64,000 nucleotides of DNA, taken from the NCBI RefSeq assembly GCF_015767265.1, contig NZ_JADPIB010000002.1:1-64000 (forward strand). The letters are read 5' to 3'. The stretch comes from Aureivirga marina. GTDB taxonomy: Bacteria > Bacteroidota > Bacteroidia > Flavobacteriales > Flavobacteriaceae. The notes beneath the pieces were generated by a model. The model had not been told where the DNA came from, did no database searches, and worked only from the letters and a program-made list of their open reading frames with translations. Made by a program: the position numbers and the translations under genes. Positions 61,222 through 64,000 of this stretch are shown one piece after another; positions within the stretch are counted from its first letter, which is position 1; each line of letters starts with the position of its first letter.

Positions 61222-62766
61222 ATGAGTTTAGTACAAATGTGGTTTCTATTTATGTTACTTGTTCAAGTAATACATTTTTTAGGAACATGGAAATTATATA
61301 AAAAAGCAGGTAGAAAACCTTGGGAAGCATTAGTTCCAATATACAATGCAATTGTTTTAATGAAAATTATAAACAGACCTTGGTGGTGGACATTTTTACT
61401 TTTTGTTCCTATTGTTAATTTATTAATGTTCCCTGTAATTTGGGTAGAAACTATCCGAAGTTTTGGAAAAAACTCAACTTTAGATACTGTTTTAGTAATT
61501 GTTACTCTTGGACTTTATATTTATTATGTAAACTATGCTCTAGATGTAAAATATATTGAAGACAGAAGTTTAAAACCAGGAACAGAAGTTGGTGAATGGA
61601 TTAGTTCTATTTTGTTTGCAATTATCGCAGCAACAATGGTACACACATATTTTATTCAACCTTTTACAATTCCAACTTCTTCTTTAGAAAAAACGCTTTT
61701 AATTGGAGACTTTCTTTTTGTAAGTAAAGTTCATTATGGAGCTAGAACACCTATCACAACAGTTGCTGCTCCAATGGTTCATGACTCTTTACCAATTGTA
61801 AAATCGGCTTCATATTTAAAAAAGCCACAACTTCCATATTTCAGACTTCCAGGAATTGAAGATATTGAAAGAAATGATATCGTTGTTTTTAACTGGCCTA
61901 CAGATACTTTAAAAACAATGTGGGGAGATAATTCTGGTGAATTTACGTATAAACCAATTGATAAAAAAACAAACTATGTAAAGCGTTGTGTTGGTCTTCC
62001 AGGTGATTCTTTAGAAGTAAAAGGTGGGTTTGTTTATATTAATGGAAAGAAAAACAAACTTCCAAGTAGAGCGAAAATTCAATTTTTCTATAATGTAGAA
62101 TTAAATCCAAATGGAAATATTCCAAATGACATTCTTCAAAATGTTAGAGAAGGAAGAAGACTATCTAATACAAAATTATTATTAAACTTAACATTAGCTG
62201 ATGCTGCTAGACTAAAAAATAGTCCTGGTGTAAAAAGCATTACAAGACAAGTTCAACCTGAAGGAAAATATGATAAAAATATCTTTCCTCACAGTCCTGA
62301 CTTTCCATTTAATAATGATAATTTAGGTCCAATTTATATTCCAGAAGCAGGAAAAACTGTAAAATTAGATACTCGTGTTTTACCACTTTATAAAGAAATA
62401 ATTGAGCTATACGAAAACAATGAATTAGTTGTAGAAGCAGATAAAATCTTTATTAATGGAGAAGAAGTAGATTCTTATACTTTTAAACAAAACTATTTCT
62501 GGATGATGGGAGATAATAGAGACAATTCTCTTGATGCTCGTGCTTGGGGATATGTTCCTTTTGATCACATTGTTGGAAAACCTGTTTTTGTATGGATGAG
62601 CTGGGATGCTAACGGAAAAGGAATTAACAAAATTCGTTGGGAAAGAATGTTTACAACAGTTCATGGTGAAGGAAAACCAGTTTCTTATTTCTACTATTTC
62701 TTAAGTGCTTTATTGGTTTATATTGCAGTTAGAAAGTATTTGAAAAAGAAAAAAGCCAATCAATAA
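61222..62766 (+). CDS. lepB: Signal peptidase I
   Basis: Signal peptidase I cleaves signal peptides at the outer face of the inner membrane. The 514-residue protein is longer than the E. coli enzyme. It has an extra N-terminal DUF5684-like hydrophobic region (about residues 1-110), an anchor helix at about 128-145, the catalytic Ser in IPTSSLEKTLLIGDFL (about 151-166), the catalytic Lys in NYVKRCVGLPGDS (about 251-263), a long Bacteroidota insertion (about 275-415), the MMGDNRDNSLDAR box (about 428-440), and a C-terminal membrane helix. Confidence 0.95.
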   Translation: MSLVQMWFLFMLLVQVIHFLGTWKLYKKAGRKPWEALVPIYNAIVLMKIINRPWWWTFLLFVPIVNLLMFPVIWVETIRSFGKNSTLDTVLVIVTLGLYIYYVNYALDVKYIEDRSLKPGTEVGEWISSILFAIIAATMVHTYFIQPFTIPTSSLEKTLLIGDFLFVSKVHYGARTPITTVAAPMVHDSLPIVKSASYLKKPQLPYFRLPGIEDIERNDIVVFNWPTDTLKTMWGDNSGEFTYKPIDKKTNYVKRCVGLPGDSLEVKGGFVYINGKKNKLPSRAKIQFFYNVELNPNGNIPNDILQNVREGRRLSNTKLLLNLTLADAARLKNSPGVKSITRQVQPEGKYDKNIFPHSPDFPFNNDNLGPIYIPEAGKTVKLDTRVLPLYKEIIELYENNELVVEADKIFINGEEVDSYTFKQNYFWMMGDNRDNSLDARAWGYVPFDHIVGKPVFVWMSWDANGKGINKIRWERMFTTVHGEGKPVSYFYYFLSALLVYIAVRKYLKKKKANQ

Positions 62767-62787
62767 AAAAAATAATTAGATAACAAT

Positions 62788-62820
62788 AAAAAAAGCTACT
62801 TTGTATAAAGTAGCTTTTTT
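62788..62820 (+). terminator. Intrinsic terminator of lepB and the parAB-dapB operon
   Basis: AAAAAGCTACTTT and AAAGTAGCTTTTT form a perfect 13-bp stem with a GTAT loop. Confidence 0.9.
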
Positions 62821-62882
62821 AGTTTCTAATATTTTGAAATTAATTCTAATATTTTTCTACTTCGAAAATCTACAATAATTCG

Positions 62883-62890
62883 TATTTTTG
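62883..62890 (+). promoter_or_regulatory. -7 box of the WbqC gene
   Basis: TATTTTTG; predicted start near 62895, leader 57 nt. Confidence 0.5.
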
Positions 62891-62951
62891 CGCTTCGATT
62901 TAAAAATAATTTGTTCTTCAAACCGAAAAACAACATCATAAACAAGAAAGA

Positions 62952-63581
62952 ATGAAAACGATTTTACACCCTTCCTATTTTGGTTCTATTGCAGAATATG
63001 CTGTTATTGCACAATCTGAGAAAGTGATTTTTGAAAATTTCGATAATTACCAAAAACAAACTTACAGAAACAGATGCTACATTTATGGTGCAAATGGAAA
63101 ATTAAATCTTAATATTCCTATAAAACATACCAAAACAGATGGTAAAAAATTGACAAAAGATATCAAAATCGATAATTCTTTTCATTGGAATAAACAACAT
63201 GTAAAATCCTTACAAATTGCTTATAGAACTTCACCTTTTTTTGAATATTATGAGGATGATTTATTAGCAATTTTAGAAAAAGAACATGAATTTTTAATGG
63301 ATTTGAACTTGGAAACAAATGCATTCGTACAAGATGCTTTACAAATCGAAATTCCAACAGAAAAATCTTCAGAATTCTTTCTTTCTTATGAAGATTCTGA
63401 TATCATAGATTTTAGAAATTTAGTAAATGCTAAAAAAACACCGAATTTTAAATTCGATTCATATGTTCAAGTTTTTGACGATAAACATGGTTTTATTCCA
63501 AATCTTAGTATTCTAGATTTACTTTTTATGGAAGGACCAAATTCTATTTCTTTCTTGGAAAAAATGAATATCACTAAATAA
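62952..63581 (+). CDS. WbqC family protein
   Basis: The 209-residue protein fits the WbqC-like family: ILHPSYFGSIAEYAVIAQSEKV at the start (motif around residues 4-25), NYQKQTYRNRCYI (about 32-44), LNIPIKHTK and WNKQHVKSLQIAYRTSPFFEYY. WbqC proteins occur in O-antigen clusters and elsewhere and their reaction is not settled. In Flavobacteriaceae this gene commonly follows lepB. Independent promoter and terminator region. Confidence 0.88.
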   Translation: MKTILHPSYFGSIAEYAVIAQSEKVIFENFDNYQKQTYRNRCYIYGANGKLNLNIPIKHTKTDGKKLTKDIKIDNSFHWNKQHVKSLQIAYRTSPFFEYYEDDLLAILEKEHEFLMDLNLETNAFVQDALQIEIPTEKSSEFFLSYEDSDIIDFRNLVNAKKTPNFKFDSYVQVFDDKHGFIPNLSILDLLFMEGPNSISFLEKMNITK

Positions 63582-63618
63582 TTTTATTTGGAGCTTCCCT
63601 TTTTTCCTTCGACAAAAA

Positions 63619-63700
63619 CTTAGGAAAAAGGTCGGGCTTTCCGCTATATCTTTTGCTGCAAATCTGCAAGCAGCAAAAGGATGTCGCTGCAATCCCTAAG
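63619..63700. repeat. Structured intergenic hairpin element
   Basis: An outer stem CTTAGG (63619-63624)/CCTAAG (63695-63700) encloses GGTCGGGCTTTCCGC and a perfect inner hairpin CTTTTGCTGC (63650-63659)/GCAGCAAAAG (63670-63679), followed by GATGTCGCTGCAATCC. It is much richer in GC than its surroundings and has no reading frame. From memory, very similar elements (GGTCGGGCTTTCCGCTATAT ... CAATCCCTAA) are scattered in flavobacterial intergenic regions; only one copy is in this window. Confidence 0.7.
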
Positions 63701-63714
63701 CCATTTCAAAACAT

Positions 63715-63751
63715 AAAAAAAAGCGATTCCAATTGAAGAATCGCTTTTTTT
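63715..63751. terminator. Bidirectional terminator between WbqC and E2 genes
   Basis: GCGATTC and GAATCGC, with flanking A and T runs on both sides, make a symmetrical terminator for the two convergent genes. Confidence 0.88.
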
Positions 63752-63773
63752 ACACTAATATATTTTGAAATTA

Positions 63774-64000
63774 TTAGAACTCAGCATTTACATCCCAAGA
63801 TTCTAAAATTTCCTTAATTCTCTTGATAAACATTCCTCCTAAAGCTCCGTTTACAACTCTGTGGTCATAAGAGTGAGAAATGAACATTTTATGACGGATT
63901 CCGATGAAATCACCTTCTGGAGTTTCAATTACAGCAGGAACTTTACGAATTGCTCCTAATGCTAAAATTGCAACTTGTGGTTGGTTGATAATTGGTGTTC
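63774..64000 (-). CDS. 2-oxo acid dehydrogenase E2 acyltransferase, C-terminal part
   Basis: The last 74 codons and stop of a second E2 gene; the rest lies beyond the window. The catalytic signature SHSYDHRVVNGALGG is present (His as general base), preceded by NQPQVAILALGAIRK and followed by the end WDVNAEF. It differs clearly from the E2 at 51-53 kb (DHRTVDGATG). The ending suits a branched-chain 2-oxoacid or general dihydrolipoamide acyltransferase better than succinyltransferase, but the class cannot be fixed from this fragment. Confidence 0.88.
   Translation of the reverse strand, partial: TPIINQPQVAILALGAIRKVPAVIETPEGDFIGIRHKMFISHSYDHRVVNGALGGMFIKRIKEILESWDVNAEF

Noticed and set aside
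1-64000. tRNA and rRNA genes
   Set aside because: I looked for T-loop signatures (GGTTCGAATCC-like) and acceptor stems in the gaps and found none; a tRNAscan-SE run would confirm.

Overview
The window is chromosomal DNA from a member of the Flavobacteriaceae (Bacteroidota). The lineage rests on the gliding genes gldF and gldG, type IX secretion (T9SS) C-terminal sorting domains, DUF4199 and DUF5683 proteins, the gene pair dnaA/low-molecular-weight phosphatase, many promoters of the Bacteroidota form TAnnTTTG, and a very AT-rich composition (about 30% GC by eye). The genus cannot be named from this sequence. Almost everything looks like core chromosome: no insertion sequence, prophage, integron or CRISPR array was seen, and no tRNA or ribosomal RNA.

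Layout. 1-4212: the N-terminal 1404 codons of a giant secreted surface protein (minus strand) with a glycine-rich part and DUF11-like repeats, two of which are nearly identical 378-bp units. 4.7-13 kb: AI-2E-type permease, THUMP-like methyltransferase, a molybdenum oxidoreductase with its FdhD sulfurtransferase, a GH113-like lipoprotein and an arrestin-like protein. 12.5-21 kb: HdeD, an ABC-F ATPase, YiaA, an atypical SDR, a 14-copy 21-bp tandem array, two MsrB paralogues, a hydrolase, an M48 lipoprotein and an MFS permease. 21-24 kb: two T9SS-exported proteins. 24-35 kb: housekeeping genes (RsmI-like, LMW phosphatase, dnaA, thioesterase, YigZ, ribD, prmC, trmD, purC). 35-46 kb: glycosyltransferase, SRP RNA, AcpH, a set of secreted or lipoprotein genes of unclear role, a TetR-alcohol dehydrogenase operon, a phosphodiesterase and a membrane-anchored XRE regulator. 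46-51 kb: phoH, SAM hydrolase, monooxygenase, gldF-gldG. 51-57 kb: pyruvate dehydrogenase E2 and E1-alpha, and glycine dehydrogenase. 57-64 kb: an EamA permease, then parA-parB-DUF5683-dapB-lepB-WbqC, and the C-terminus of a second E2 acyltransferase.

Regulation can be read fairly directly. The SRP RNA has a clean promoter (TTG-N19-TATATTTG) whose -7 box ends four bases before the RNA's first paired base. Using that spacing as a ruler, the transcripts of trmD and ribD should begin exactly on their start codons, that is, be leaderless. Other genes with the same box get leaders of about 15-75 nt. Many genes end in strong intrinsic terminators.

The best candidates for something undescribed are two unannotated small-RNA loci: (i) 46340-46443, preceded by a sigma-54-like -24/-12 element with exact spacing and ended by a strong terminator; (ii) a minus-strand unit ending at a perfect 11-bp terminator hairpin at 7085-7120, with a GNRA-capped hairpin and no reading frame. 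Also notable are the higher-order 84-bp structure of the 21-bp array, an MsrB paralogue lacking a resolving cysteine, an SDR without the usual catalytic tyrosine, an operator overlapping the tetR promoter, and a hairpin element at 63619-63700 of a type I recall from other flavobacterial genomes.
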